Positions 1-9,721 of a DNA stretch of 64,000 nucleotides are shown one piece after another. The position numbers and the translations under genes were made by a program. The DNA is taken from contig QCMW01000001.1 of assembly GCA_003213495.1 (NCBI GenBank), forward strand, positions 1,125,817 to 1,189,816. Reading direction: 5' to 3'. Source of the stretch: SAR86 cluster bacterium AG-422-O05 (lineage in GTDB: Bacteria; Pseudomonadota; Gammaproteobacteria; Magnimaribacterales; D2472). Under the pieces are notes generated by a model. The model ran no database searches and had not been told where the DNA came from. It was given only the letters and a program-made list of their open reading frames with translations. Positions within the stretch are counted from its first letter, which is position 1. Every line of letters starts with the position of its first letter.

Positions 1-956
1 ACAAATCTACTTACATTTAAATCGCCTTTAGCAGGGTCATAATCAAAAACACCATCAGCACTAATATCTTGGCTCATGTGAGTAATTAACATATCCCAAT
101 CATCACCAATTGATGATGCTGAAGAAATTCTAAAACCTTCATATGTTGCATCATTGAAGTTATCTTCTACAAGTGTTGAGTTATCTGAAACAACATGTGC
201 TTGTGTTTGTGGATAGGAAGCAAAAGTTCCTCTACCTTCACCAGACCACGTTCCGGCTACATTGTCGATATAACCGCCTTGCTCTGATTTATAGAAAACA
301 CCTCTAATTGACCAAACATCATTTATTAAAGGAATATTCATGTATGCGTCATATGAATAACTTGGATCACCGTGGGCAGTTGCATAATGAGACATATTAA
401 AGCCACCTTCTTGAACATTGAATTTTGGCTTATTTGTAATCATTCTAACGGTACCTGCTTGTGAGCTTGCACCATACAGAGTTCCTTGTGGCCCAGGCAA
501 TACCTCAATCCGTTCCATATCAGCAACATATACATCAAGGTTTCTTCCTGGAACTTGTAAAGGTTGTTCATCTAAATATAAAGCTACGTTAGGTGTGGAA
601 CCCTGTGCAGCAGATAAGAAAACGTTTACCGGATCAACAGCCATACCTCTTATATAAATTGTTGATTGACCAGGTCCTCTTCCGCCTGATGAAACATTTG
701 GTAAAAATTGAACGTATTCATCAAAATTAGAAACGTTCATTTCTTTTAATGTTTCTTCTGTTAAAGCAGTAACTGTTACAGCCACTTTTGAAGCACTTTC
801 ATCCTTCTTGGTAGCAGAAACAACAACTTCTTCAATTTGTCTTTCTTGTGATTCAGCAGTTTGTGGAATCATTGCAGCAACAACTCCTAAAACCCCTAAA
901 GAAAGCTTATTTTTAATTTTATTTAATTGTTCTTTTGTATTAATTAAATTAAACAT
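1..956 (-). CDS. TonB-dependent receptor, N-terminal part (cut by window edge)
   Basis: Outer-membrane TonB-dependent receptor; only the first ~318 residues are in the window and the gene runs off the left edge. The ATG at 954-956 begins a signal-peptide-like segment (basic start, then LGVLGVLAAM). It is followed by a TonB box (IEEVVVSA) and the plug domain with the segments GQSTIYIRGM and GPQGTLYGASSQAGTVR. The plug closely resembles that of the receptor at 5833-8100, so the two are paralogues. The substrate cannot be read from sequence. Family is certain from the plug; the start is well supported because no earlier in-frame start precedes the signal sequence. Confidence 0.93.
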   Translation of the reverse strand, partial: MFNLINTKEQLNKIKNKLSLGVLGVVAAMIPQTAESQERQIEEVVVSATKKDESASKVAVTVTALTEETLKEMNVSNFDEYVQFLPNVSSGGRGPGQSTIYIRGMAVDPVNVFLSAAQGSTPNVALYLDEQPLQVPGRNLDVYVADMERIEVLPGPQGTLYGASSQAGTVRMITNKPKFNVQEGGFNMSHYATAHGDPSYSYDAYMNIPLINDVWSIRGVFYKSEQGGYIDNVAGTWSGEGRGTFASYPQTQAHVVSDNSTLVEDNFNDATYEGFRISSASSIGDDWDMLITHMSQDISADGVFDYDPAKGDLNVSRF

Positions 957-1210
957 ATGAATCCTCATAGTTAGTTAATATAAATTGCAAATAAACTAGC
1001 CTGGTGACCCCAGAAGATTCCCCCCCAGAGAAGTTTAGCCATATTTATAGACCAGCAATTTCTGTAAATCGGTCTTGATGACAATCATAACATCTTAAAA
1101 TAATGATGCAATATAGATATAAAAATTGCATATAAGTAAAGATAAACAATTTATATAACTAGAAAATTTGTACTATTTATGTTTCACTAGATTTTAAATT
1201 ACGCAGTTTA
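957..1210. other. Intergenic region between divergent receptor and BCCT genes
   Basis: 254 bp without a gene, holding the promoters of the two divergent neighbours. On the minus strand, the likely 5' leader of the receptor mRNA carries features unusual for this AT-rich DNA. There is a run of seven C (1020-1026; G on the transcript), a small CTGG/CCAG hairpin (1001-1013), two GGCTA copies (997-1001 and 1036-1040) and an imperfect GACC/GGTC stem (1050-1074). These could form a structured leader, but no known riboswitch class was recognised. Confidence 0.4.
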
Positions 1211-2701
1211 ATGAACAATTTAAGTAAGCCAAGATTCTTATTATCCATACTTCTTATTGTAGTTATAACGACAATTGTTTCTTTAAATTCTGACATTTCA
1301 GAATCATTTTTTCTTAATCTTCAATCATCTTTATCTAAGTATCTTGGTTGGATGATCATTATATTAGCTAATGGTTTTTTAATATTTGCAATATGTCTGG
1401 TCTTTACAAAATATAAAAATATTAGACTGGGTGGCCCAAATGCTGTTCCTAAATATTCCTATGTAAACTGGATAGCTATGTTATTTAGTGCAGGTTTAGG
1501 TATTGGTCTCTTATTTTATGGTGTAGCTGAACCAATAATGCACCTAAATTCTTATCCTGGAATGCTTGATGACAATGTTTCATATAATGCAGGAAAGGCC
1601 ATTGGATTAGCTAATCTTCATTGGGGTCTGCATGGTTGGGCCATATACTCATTACTTGGTCTTTGTTTTGCTTTTGCAGCATATAATAAAAAACTACCTT
1701 TTAGAGTAAGTTCACTCCTCGGAAAAAATGTTGCAAACAACAAGCCTCTAGCAGTAAGTATCGATATTATTGCGATTTTAACAACTGTCTTAGGAGTTAC
1801 TACATCACTTGGTCTAGGCACAATTCAAATAAGCTCTGGTCTCTCGTATGTTTTCTCTGTGCCTGAAAGTTTTGTTAATCAAGTAATTATTATCGTAATA
1901 ATTACATTAATTGGACTTGCTAGTGTTTGTTTAGGATTAGATAAAGGAATCAAAAGACTATCGCAAATTAATATGGTGCTTGCTACGACACTTATGATGT
2001 TCATTTTTCTATTTGGACCTACCGTTTTTATATTAAATGCATTAATTCAAAATTTTGGATCCTATATAAATACACTAATTGAGTCTGCTACATGGACTGA
2101 AGTTTATGAATCGACAACTTGGCAAAATGGCTGGACATTGTTCTTTTATACATGGTGGTTTGCTTGGGCACCATTTGTTTCGTTGTTTATAGCTAGAATT
2201 TCTTATGGAAGAACAATTAAAGAGTTCATTATTGGTGTTTTATTTGTACCATCGTTAATAGTTTTTTTATGGATGGGAATCTTTGGTAATGCAGCTATAT
2301 ATCAAGTAATAAATGAAACAAGTCAATTGAATGAAATTGTAAACAATAATTACACTGTTGCTCTTTTTGCTTTATTTGATGTTTACCCTATAGCAACGAT
2401 AGTTTCTATGCTTGCGTTGCTAATCATTGTAACTTTTTTTGTTACGTCTTCTGATTCAGGAGCCTTAGTAGCTTCAATGCTTTCGTCTAAAAGTCATGTA
2501 GGTATTCACGATGATTCTCCGATTTTATCAAGAGTTACCTGGGCAATATTGTTAGGCATTGTTGCGGCAGTTCTTTTATACAAAGGTGGTCTTACTGCAC
2601 TTCAAACCTCAGTTGTAATATGTGGAGTGCCTTTTTCTATTATTGTTGTTTTTGCTTGTCGACAGTTTTATAAATCTTTAGAAAGTGAGCTAGAAGACTA
2701 A
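1211..2701 (+). CDS. BCCT-family betaine/carnitine/choline transporter
   Basis: Inner-membrane secondary transporter of the BCCT family, which takes up trimethylammonium compounds such as glycine betaine, choline or carnitine (or DMSP). The 496 residues form about 12 membrane helices. The glycine-rich TM3 motif (FSAGLGIGLLFYGVAEP, residues ~92-108) is intact, as is the aromatic TM8 signature (TWWFAWAPFVSLFIARIS, ~residues 313-330) followed by GRTIKEF. It lacks the long C-terminal osmosensory tail seen in BetP. It is divergent from the receptor at 956, and its stop overlaps by 4 bp the tail of a small minus-strand ORF. Family is firm; substrate is not determined. Confidence 0.95.
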   Translation: MNNLSKPRFLLSILLIVVITTIVSLNSDISESFFLNLQSSLSKYLGWMIIILANGFLIFAICLVFTKYKNIRLGGPNAVPKYSYVNWIAMLFSAGLGIGLLFYGVAEPIMHLNSYPGMLDDNVSYNAGKAIGLANLHWGLHGWAIYSLLGLCFAFAAYNKKLPFRVSSLLGKNVANNKPLAVSIDIIAILTTVLGVTTSLGLGTIQISSGLSYVFSVPESFVNQVIIIVIITLIGLASVCLGLDKGIKRLSQINMVLATTLMMFIFLFGPTVFILNALIQNFGSYINTLIESATWTEVYESTTWQNGWTLFFYTWWFAWAPFVSLFIARISYGRTIKEFIIGVLFVPSLIVFLWMGIFGNAAIYQVINETSQLNEIVNNNYTVALFALFDVYPIATIVSMLALLIIVTFFVTSSDSGALVASMLSSKSHVGIHDDSPILSRVTWAILLGIVAAVLLYKGGLTALQTSVVICGVPFSIIVVFACRQFYKSLESELED

Positions 2702-2847
2702 TCTAATTCTTCGTCAATTTTTTTTAATTCGTCTTCATCCATTTCATCTTCATAAACAAGATTATCATTATTATTATTCATAAATTTTTTAGATATGATT
2801 AATGCTGCTGCAACAAATATTAGTATTATTCCGATTTGATATAACAT
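2698..2847 (-). CDS. Small single-helix membrane protein, 49 aa
   Basis: A 49-codon frame reading MLYQIGIILIFVAAALIISK and then a very acidic tail (EDEMDEDE, then KKIDEELD). One hydrophobic helix covers residues ~3-18, with the acidic tail predicted cytoplasmic or soluble. Its stop overlaps the BCCT stop tail to tail by 4 bp. The frame lies in an otherwise empty gap and has a membrane-protein composition, which supports a real gene. No family is recognised and no function can be assigned. It resembles in style the other mini membrane proteins in this window. Confidence 0.5.
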   Translation of the reverse strand: MLYQIGIILIFVAAALIISKKFMNNNNDNLVYEDEMDEDELKKIDEELD

Positions 2848-2901
2848 AATTCATTAATTAATTTAGAATGTTTATCTTAACTGTTATTATTTCACTTATA
2901 A

Positions 2902-3450
2902 ATGGATGCTTTAAATAATATTCTTAATCGAGTTTCAGCACGAGAGCTCTCTATACCTCATCCAACAAAAGATGAAATGGATTTAGTATATAAGGCAGCA
3001 TTGCGTGCTCCTGATCATGCTTGGCTTCGACCGAGTAGTTTTATTGAGGTCAGTGGAGATGGATTAAAAAAACTATCTTCAATTTTTTTTAAATTTGGAG
3101 AATCTATTAATGCATCTGATGAGATAAAAGAAAAATATAAAAACGCTCCTTACAGAGCGCCAATGATAATTATTTTAGTAAATACTGTAAAAGAACATCC
3201 CAAAGTTCCTGAAATTGAACAAAAACTATCAACAGCAACAGCAGCTCAAAACATAATGCTTGCTTTAAACTCAATGAACTATTCTTGTATTTGGAGAACA
3301 GGGAAATTAGCTTTTAATAGAAATGTTCAAAATGATCTAGGTCTGAAAGAGAATCAGGAAATCCTAGGATATCTCTATGTAGGCACAGAAACAGGAGTTA
3401 AAAAAAAGATTCCTGAATTAGATATTGATGATTTTGTCTCATATCTTTGA
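2902..3450 (+). CDS. ydjA: Nitroreductase family protein, YdjA type
   Basis: FMN-dependent oxidoreductase of the small nitroreductase branch typified by Escherichia coli YdjA (about 183 residues; here 182). Recognisable stretches are MDALNNILNRVSARELSIPHPT at the start, RAPDHAWLRPSSFIEV around residues 31-46, a central YRAPMIIILV strand, the IWRTGKLAFN segment and ILGYLYVGT near the end, all in the order of YdjA. The physiological substrate of this branch is not established. It stands alone on the plus strand and converges on the S51 peptidase with a 28 bp gap; no clear terminator is visible there. Confidence 0.9.
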   Translation: MDALNNILNRVSARELSIPHPTKDEMDLVYKAALRAPDHAWLRPSSFIEVSGDGLKKLSSIFFKFGESINASDEIKEKYKNAPYRAPMIIILVNTVKEHPKVPEIEQKLSTATAAQNIMLALNSMNYSCIWRTGKLAFNRNVQNDLGLKENQEILGYLYVGTETGVKKKIPELDIDDFVSYL

Positions 3451-3478
3451 ATTTAGTTTTTATATAGTGAGGAAAGTC

Positions 3479-4177
3479 TCATAATATAATCTTCTCTATA
3501 TTATTAAGATCATTATGAATAATTTCTTCATTACTTAAACTTACTAAGTGAACATTGGTATCAGTCCCAAAACTAACAGAATACTTTGGAATATCATTTA
3601 CAAGATGTAGGGCGCAAAAACCCTCTATAGCAATGCACTCATCGATTTGTTTGTTATTGAGAATTTCTTTTACATAAGGAATCCTTTCAGGCTCTTCATC
3701 ATAATGAGGACAACATACACCATCAACAAAACCAAGGCATGGCAAAATAGCTTGGTGATCTTTCCATGAATCTGTTATGCCATTATTAAACCAGCATATT
3801 GCGCCTGCACTGACTCCACTCATAATTACTCCATTCTGATAAGCATTATTTAAAATATTATCGAGGCCCCACTCTCTCCAAACCGCAAGCATGCTTTTTG
3901 TATTTCCTCCTCCAACAAAAACTATATCTTGTTCTGCAATATGTTTATCTAATTTAATAGTTCTCTTAAAAAAATCTATATGAGAAGTTTTGCAATTTAG
4001 CGAATCAAAAGCTTTATAAAAATTCTCAATATAGCCTTGATCATCTCCAGTTGCGGTTGGAATGAAACAAATTGATGGATTTTTGTTTTTTGACTGATTA
4101 ACTATATATTTTTCAATTTTTAAATCCTTTATTTGACGGCCAAATCCACCACCACCAATTGCAATAATTTGTTTCAT
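3479..4177 (-). CDS. Peptidase S51 (dipeptidase E-like)
   Basis: Cytoplasmic serine peptidase of family S51, which contains aspartyl dipeptidase PepE and cyanophycinase-like enzymes. The nucleophile elbow GVSAGAICW places Ser123; His158 in CCPHYDEE is the probable partner. FVGGGNTKSML (~87-97) is the conserved loop of the family. Length (232 aa) fits PepE. Its ATG overlaps the stop of the upstream sulfotransferase (TAATG on the minus strand), implying translational coupling. It could serve peptide salvage or degrade an Asp-containing peptide; the exact substrate is not visible. Confidence 0.88.
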   Translation of the reverse strand: MKQIIAIGGGGFGRQIKDLKIEKYIVNQSKNKNPSICFIPTATGDDQGYIENFYKAFDSLNCKTSHIDFFKRTIKLDKHIAEQDIVFVGGGNTKSMLAVWREWGLDNILNNAYQNGVIMSGVSAGAICWFNNGITDSWKDHQAILPCLGFVDGVCCPHYDEEPERIPYVKEILNNKQIDECIAIEGFCALHLVNDIPKYSVSFGTDTNVHLVSLSNEEIIHNDLNNIEKIIL

Positions 4178-5772
4178 TATTCTTTCAACTCCATATTTAA
4201 AGTTTGTTTTAAAGGGTCAAGCCAAGGTTCAAAATATTCCCATTGACCTACTCCTTTTTTATATATTGGTTGTCTAACTTGTTCTGAACTTGGAGTTCTA
4301 ACTGTTCTCTTGGTTTTAAAAAAATTTAAACAATCTTCTTCAAAATCAAGCTCACAAAAATCCAATAATTTTCTTATTTCAACTTCAGTATTTTCTACCA
4401 TGTCCTCATATACGACTTTATGAACTTTATTTGGTAAAACTTTATTCCAATGCTGCATAAGTTTTAAATAATCAAGATAATAATTTCCAATCCTATTTTG
4501 AGAATAAGTAAAACCTTGACCAGAACCAAAAAGTTGCTTGTAACAGCTAAAACAGCAATCCATTGGATTTCTTCGTGTATCAATTATCTTTGCATTAGGA
4601 AGAATGAGGTGAATTAGGCCAATATGAACAAAGTTATTTGGCATCTTGTCTATAAAATAAGGTTTATCAGTCACTCTTTGGTCAAGTGTATTGTCAATAT
4701 ATGCCTTACCCATTTTTTTGAATTCTGATTTTTTCATATTTTTTAAGGCAGATGGATATTCAGATTTGCTAGAAGAATCTTTTTTATTAGCGATCTTTCT
4801 TGATAAAGCAATAATATTCTGTAACTCAGTTGTTCCTTCTACAAGAGAGTGTGATGATAAAATTTGCTCAACAAGTGTTGAACCCGATCTTGGAAGACCA
4901 ACAACAAATATCGGATCAGAATTCTTGTCACCAACACCTTCGTATTCTTTTATAAAATCTTTAGTAAAAAAATTTATTAACTCATTACATTCATTTGTAA
5001 AGTCTCTTGAATCCCATGGAACCTGTTTACTTTTTATGGTGTTACCTTTTGTATATGCAGCCATAGCTGATTCAAAGTTTTTAGCATCTTCTTCAGCTTT
5101 ACCTAAAGCAAATAGCAAGTGAAAATAATCATCAATTTTACAATCTTTATCATTTAACAGTTCATGCAAACTTTTCATATCACTTTCAGTGAACTTATAA
5201 GTTTTTAAATTAGCTAAACTCCAATATGCTTCTCCATATCCTGTTTTACTGGAAATAGCATTTTTATATGAATTAATTGCTTCGTCTAATCTTCCAACAG
5301 CTCTGAGCGTATGTCCGTAACTTAAATGAAGTTGGTTGTTTTTAACCCCATGATCTTTAATAATTTTCTCAAAAATTGTTAAAGCCTGATCGTGTTGATT
5401 TGCTAAGGCCAAATTTACTGCTTTAAGAGTTAAGTATTGATTATTATTTGCTTCTTTTTCTAAAAGAATATTTATATGTTTAAGAGCTTCAAATGGAAGC
5501 TGTCTTTTATATAAAAGATTCGCATAACTTAACCTAGCTGGGTCATATTCAGGAGATAAATCTAAAGCACGTGTGAGCAAATATCCAGCATCTTTATAGG
5601 CTCTAAATTTAATACCAATATCAGCCAATAGCTTCATTGCATTAACATCCATAGGATATTCCATAAGATAATCTCTTAGGATGGGTTCAGCTTTCTTTAG
5701 TTTTTCCTCTGAGATATATTTCGCGGCTTGTATTAAAGCTTCAGGAATATTATCTTTAGAATATGCGTTCAA
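4177..5772 (-). CDS. TPR-repeat sulfotransferase
   Basis: Two-part protein of 531 residues. Residues ~1-250 are tetratricopeptide repeats (for example YGEAYWSLANLKTY), and residues ~280-530 are a PAPS-dependent sulfotransferase domain. The 5'-phosphosulfate loop PIFVVGLPRSGSTLVEQIL lies near residue 290. The 3'-phosphate motif is DTRRNPMDCCFSCY, about 100 residues later. Related bacterial proteins are annotated as protein-tyrosine or carbohydrate sulfotransferases; the acceptor here is unknown. The only sensible start is a TTG at 5770-5772, just after the upstream terminator; the next Met is at residue 37, inside the repeats. It is coupled to the S51 peptidase downstream. Confidence 0.88.
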   Translation of the reverse strand: MNAYSKDNIPEALIQAAKYISEEKLKKAEPILRDYLMEYPMDVNAMKLLADIGIKFRAYKDAGYLLTRALDLSPEYDPARLSYANLLYKRQLPFEALKHINILLEKEANNNQYLTLKAVNLALANQHDQALTIFEKIIKDHGVKNNQLHLSYGHTLRAVGRLDEAINSYKNAISSKTGYGEAYWSLANLKTYKFTESDMKSLHELLNDKDCKIDDYFHLLFALGKAEEDAKNFESAMAAYTKGNTIKSKQVPWDSRDFTNECNELINFFTKDFIKEYEGVGDKNSDPIFVVGLPRSGSTLVEQILSSHSLVEGTTELQNIIALSRKIANKKDSSSKSEYPSALKNMKKSEFKKMGKAYIDNTLDQRVTDKPYFIDKMPNNFVHIGLIHLILPNAKIIDTRRNPMDCCFSCYKQLFGSGQGFTYSQNRIGNYYLDYLKLMQHWNKVLPNKVHKVVYEDMVENTEVEIRKLLDFCELDFEEDCLNFFKTKRTVRTPSSEQVRQPIYKKGVGQWEYFEPWLDPLKQTLNMELKE

Positions 5773-5785
5773 TTGTAATTAAATA

Positions 5786-5814
5786 AAAAAGGCTGCATCC
5801 AGTACAGCCTTTTT
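5786..5814 (-). terminator. Rho-independent terminator of the receptor gene
   Basis: A 10-bp perfect stem (5786-5795 pairs with 5805-5814, core GGCTG/CAGCC) with a 9-nt loop. Read on the minus strand it is followed by TTTTTTATTT. It ends the receptor transcript 19 bp after its stop codon and just before the sulfotransferase start. Confidence 0.88.
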
Positions 5815-5832
5815 GTTAGTTATTAAATACTA

Positions 5833-8100
5833 TTATTTATAGTTCCAACTAAATTTAACACCAACTGTAGTTGGTCTATTTACAGTAGTTAATCGTTGGA
5901 TATCTTCACTATTTATATAAAGTTGTGCAACTTCATCAAATATATTGTCCATATATATTTGCATTGTCGAGTTTTCTCCAACTTGCGTAGTGAATGATAA
6001 ATTAGCAATACCATAGGAGTCTTGCATCTCTCTATCATCATAGAAAAGATCGTTCCACATTTCATCTACATAAACATAGTTGAACTGAAGACTTGATGTA
6101 TCACCAGTATCTACATTAACAGTTACGTTATATTTAGTATCAGGGGTAAATGGAAGGTCTTGACCATCTTTAGCCTCTACCACTCCTCTTAATACATAAT
6201 CTTCCTTGAGAACAGCTTCATTATTGGCATAACCAACAGCTACGGTCACTGTGTCACTAAGAATATACTTAGCATCAATCTCAAAACCGTTACTATTTGC
6301 TTTACCAATATTATCAACTAGACCTAGCAATGATATTGAGGAGTCAAACCATCCAAGCTGGATATCATCCCAATCCATTTGATACATAGCACCGTTTAAT
6401 CTTAGTCTTCCATCCATAGAGATAGATTTAAACCCAAACTCTGTACTAGTTAAGAAGTCTGCATCATAAGTAGCGCCTAATTGAGATGTTCTATTAGCAC
6501 CACCAGGTCTATATCCTTCAGATCTAGTAATGTAAAGCATAGAATTGTTGTCTACTTGATATGATAGATTAATTTTTGAAATACTATCGCTGCCATCATA
6601 TTTAGAATTGACATTGTCAGATCGTGTTGAGCTACCTAAGATATAATTTGGCCAGAAAACAGTTCCAACAAACCCCTTTAAAGTGGTTTCATTATCAAAC
6701 TTTCTATGACCTAATGTTAATTCCATTTTGTCATTAATTTGATAGTAAAGTTCACCAAAAACAGCTGATTCATCCTCGGCTCTTACTTGATCTGTTTGAT
6801 AATACAAATCATCAGAACCAGGAACAGCAGCAGCTGGATTAATTGCTGGAACGTGCCATTGTGAATCATACTCAGTTACGTTTTCAGTTTGGAAAGCTCC
6901 AATTATCCAATTAAATTTTTCACCTTCTTTTGATGATAGTCTTACTTCAGTTGTGTCATATTCTTGATGAGTATCGTTTTCAAATTGGATACTAGGATCA
7001 ACACAAGGACCAAAATAGTATTCGTAACAGGTGTAATATCCTTCAACATAACCATCAATTGAATAGTGAGAATAATCACTTAATACTTCAAAATCTCTCT
7101 CTAAGCTTGATGTAGTAAAAGTTAAATCTGCAAATCCGAGATCACCAGTTACTGTAGCTGAAAATCTAGTCCACTCATCATGAGTTTTGTCATCATAAAA
7201 CCTACTTACGTTATATTCTCCAAGCTCATCTGGATTATGGTCCCAAACACCATTTGTTGATGTTTCTTGACCCATGTAGTTAACATCTAGTTTCCAGTTT
7301 TCACTTAGATCAACTCTTAATGCAGCTCTATAACCATCTTTAACTGCATCGTTAAAGTTATCTTCAACGAAAACTTCATTAGACCTTGTAATACCACTTA
7401 CTGGATAGGTAATTGAATCATTTACTGAATCAATAAAACCACCATCCCTGTCGTTAAATCCAACAAACCTTAAAGCAGCATTTTGTGATAGAGGAATATT
7501 AACGAAACCTTCAACCATTGTGCTTCCATCTCCACCCCGGGTAGATTCAGCACTTAAATTAAAACCAGAATCAAACTCTGAGGAAGGTTTTTTTGTAATT
7601 ATTTTTAAATTACCGGCTTGTGATGCTGCCCCATATAATGTTCCTTGTGGACCAGTTAATGACTCAACTCTCTCAATATCATAAACATGAACATCAAGAT
7701 TATCACCAATCATTGTTACTGGAGATTCATCTAAGTATATAGCTACAGCTGGGCCTTGCAGTGATTGGTTTACATTACCACCATCAGATATACCTCTCAT
7801 AAAGATTTGGCCTTGACCAGGTCTTCTTTGAACAGCAGAGGCTGCAGGCAATTGAAGCACATAGTCAGCAAAATCTTTAATATTTAATGAATCAAGCTCA
7901 TCAGCAGATAAGGTTGTTACACTTATTGGTACATTTTGAAGGTTTTCAGATTTCTTTTGAGCGCTGACAATAACCTCTTCGATCATCATATCGTCTTGTG
8001 CAATAGTATTAGCACTCACTAAAACTGCAGATGCAATCGCAGTAGCTTTTGTAGTTTTAACTACAGCATCGTGAACCTTCTCGGCATGAAAAATATTCAT
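5833..8100 (-). CDS. TonB-dependent receptor
   Basis: Outer-membrane active transporter, 755 residues. The start chosen is the ATG at 8098-8100, preceded by a GGGGGA ribosome site; a TTG four codons upstream is in frame but falls on that site. Order: atypical signal region, TonB box (IEEVIVSA, ~residues 39-46), plug domain (IFMRGISDGG; GPQGTLYGAASQAGNLKII), a beta-barrel, and a C-terminal strand ending in VGVKFSWNYK with the terminal aromatic pattern needed for barrel insertion. It is a paralogue of the truncated receptor at the left edge. The esterase gene lies 64 bp upstream on the same strand, so the pair may handle an ester-containing substrate (inference). Confidence 0.95.
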   Translation of the reverse strand: MNIFHAEKVHDAVVKTTKATAIASAVLVSANTIAQDDMMIEEVIVSAQKKSENLQNVPISVTTLSADELDSLNIKDFADYVLQLPAASAVQRRPGQGQIFMRGISDGGNVNQSLQGPAVAIYLDESPVTMIGDNLDVHVYDIERVESLTGPQGTLYGAASQAGNLKIITKKPSSEFDSGFNLSAESTRGGDGSTMVEGFVNIPLSQNAALRFVGFNDRDGGFIDSVNDSITYPVSGITRSNEVFVEDNFNDAVKDGYRAALRVDLSENWKLDVNYMGQETSTNGVWDHNPDELGEYNVSRFYDDKTHDEWTRFSATVTGDLGFADLTFTTSSLERDFEVLSDYSHYSIDGYVEGYYTCYEYYFGPCVDPSIQFENDTHQEYDTTEVRLSSKEGEKFNWIIGAFQTENVTEYDSQWHVPAINPAAAVPGSDDLYYQTDQVRAEDESAVFGELYYQINDKMELTLGHRKFDNETTLKGFVGTVFWPNYILGSSTRSDNVNSKYDGSDSISKINLSYQVDNNSMLYITRSEGYRPGGANRTSQLGATYDADFLTSTEFGFKSISMDGRLRLNGAMYQMDWDDIQLGWFDSSISLLGLVDNIGKANSNGFEIDAKYILSDTVTVAVGYANNEAVLKEDYVLRGVVEAKDGQDLPFTPDTKYNVTVNVDTGDTSSLQFNYVYVDEMWNDLFYDDREMQDSYGIANLSFTTQVGENSTMQIYMDNIFDEVAQLYINSEDIQRLTTVNRPTTVGVKFSWNYK

Positions 8101-8164
8101 AGTTTCCCCCAAATAAATAAATTATTGCTAAATATTATAATAAAAACGTTTTATAGTAAATTTT

Positions 8165-9721
8165 TTAATAGCCCAATACACGACATACATCAATAGACCT
8201 GCTCGGTTTCATTGATATTTCTTCATTAAATGATAGAACATTAAAGATATTAGAATCATATTGCTGCCATTCCATTAGTCGTTTGTTTGGATTACCTGTC
8301 TTTATAAAATTTACCCAAAAATCTTGGATTTTATTTGTTATAACTATGTCTGTATCGCTTGTTGGTAACCAATCATCATGCGTATTAAAAATATATGGCA
8401 ATTCTGCTCCATGGTAGGCACCCATTTCTCTACTTTTAGGACCATCTCTTACTCTATCAAACGAATAGAACCAGACTTGATTATTGGTGTTTTCTTTCAG
8501 AGATTTTGCAATAAAAGATGAGGGACACGTCCAGTTTCTAGCTGTTAATAGATAATTAAGTTTCTCCTTTTCATTTTTGATACTTGATGTGAGTGAATCT
8601 AATTTTTCTGTTTCGGTATAAAAGCCCCAACTTTCACGTTCATTATAAAAATCATATAAATAATAATCCTTATCCAGATACATAAGCTCTTCATCAGCAT
8701 TTGTGCCAATAATTAGATCAACGTGATTATAATTTCCTTGTTCATAAGATTTATAAAGCGACTCAAAAATAGAAAAATTATCTATAACAGGATAATAACC
8801 AACGTATCCAAATATTTCTTCAGCTGAATAAAGTAAAGTTACAGAATCAACTGCTCGTAATTCTTTTAAGTTATTTAATTTATTAGTTTTGCCAATTAGT
8901 TTTTTAGATAACTTATCTGATAGTTCTGTTTGAATATCATAATCTATATCTTTTTCTGCTATAGACCAGCCTGCGCTCTGATGAATAGCTTTATTAAATA
9001 AACCTTTTGCTAAGGGAGAAGCAATTAAATGTGCAACATTGGTGGCACCAGCTGATTCACCTGAAATTGTAATATTTTCTGGGTCTCCTCCAACTTTAGC
9101 AATATTTTCTCTAACCCAATTTAATGACTCTATCAAATCAAGTAATGCAAAATTAGATGCATCTAAATAAGGATGCGAGTAAAAACCAAAAACTCCAAGC
9201 CGATAAGAAACAGTGATAACAATTACACCCTTTCTGGATAAGTTTTTTCCAATATAATTTGGTTCAAATGACCAACCAGCTCTATTTGATCCCCCATGAA
9301 TATAAATGAGTACAGGAATTTTTTCTTTATTATCAAGTTCATTAGGAACCCACATATTTAGATACAAACAATCTTCAGAAATTTCTGGTGTTTTAATATA
9401 ATTAGGGTCGCCTCCAAATCCAGCAGCTACTCCCTTATACCAATTTACAATTCTTGGGCCTTGCATGCATGCAGGTGCAAATTTATCCGCCACAAACCTA
9501 TTTGTTTCAAATATTTTTGGTTGTGTAACTTCCCACCTCAGTGAACCAATTGGTGGCTCTGCATAAGGCACACCCAAATAAATATCTACATCTTCAGAGG
9601 AGATTCCAACTATTTCTGTATCATTAACGTAAAAACTTGGGTTTGCAATTATTTCAAAAGTAGAAACATGTGCTGTCATTATTAATAAGATTTTAAGAGT
9701 ATTTTTTTTCAGGTTATGCAT
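8165..9721 (-). CDS. Type-B carboxylesterase
   Basis: Alpha/beta-hydrolase of the carboxylesterase/para-nitrobenzyl esterase family, 518 residues. A hydrophobic N-terminus (ILLIMTAHVSTFEIIA) suggests export to the periplasm. Family landmarks are GVPYAEPPIGSLRW, SEDCLYLNMWVP, the oxyanion loop IHGGSNRAGW, and the nucleophile GESAGATN (Ser223). The acid lies near TNADEELMYL (~residue 349), and the histidine is in YHGAELPYIF (~432). The ATG overlaps the end of the upstream nuclease gene by 8 bp. The natural ester is not known. Confidence 0.93.
   Translation of the reverse strand: MHNLKKNTLKILLIMTAHVSTFEIIANPSFYVNDTEIVGISSEDVDIYLGVPYAEPPIGSLRWEVTQPKIFETNRFVADKFAPACMQGPRIVNWYKGVAAGFGGDPNYIKTPEISEDCLYLNMWVPNELDNKEKIPVLIYIHGGSNRAGWSFEPNYIGKNLSRKGVIVITVSYRLGVFGFYSHPYLDASNFALLDLIESLNWVRENIAKVGGDPENITISGESAGATNVAHLIASPLAKGLFNKAIHQSAGWSIAEKDIDYDIQTELSDKLSKKLIGKTNKLNNLKELRAVDSVTLLYSAEEIFGYVGYYPVIDNFSIFESLYKSYEQGNYNHVDLIIGTNADEELMYLDKDYYLYDFYNERESWGFYTETEKLDSLTSSIKNEKEKLNYLLTARNWTCPSSFIAKSLKENTNNQVWFYSFDRVRDGPKSREMGAYHGAELPYIFNTHDDWLPTSDTDIVITNKIQDFWVNFIKTGNPNKRLMEWQQYDSNIFNVLSFNEEISMKPSRSIDVCRVLGY

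Noticed and set aside
4691..5122. 143-codon plus-strand frame inside the sulfotransferase gene
   Set aside because: It is antisense to a clear TPR-sulfotransferase with conserved motifs; its own translation resembles no protein family.
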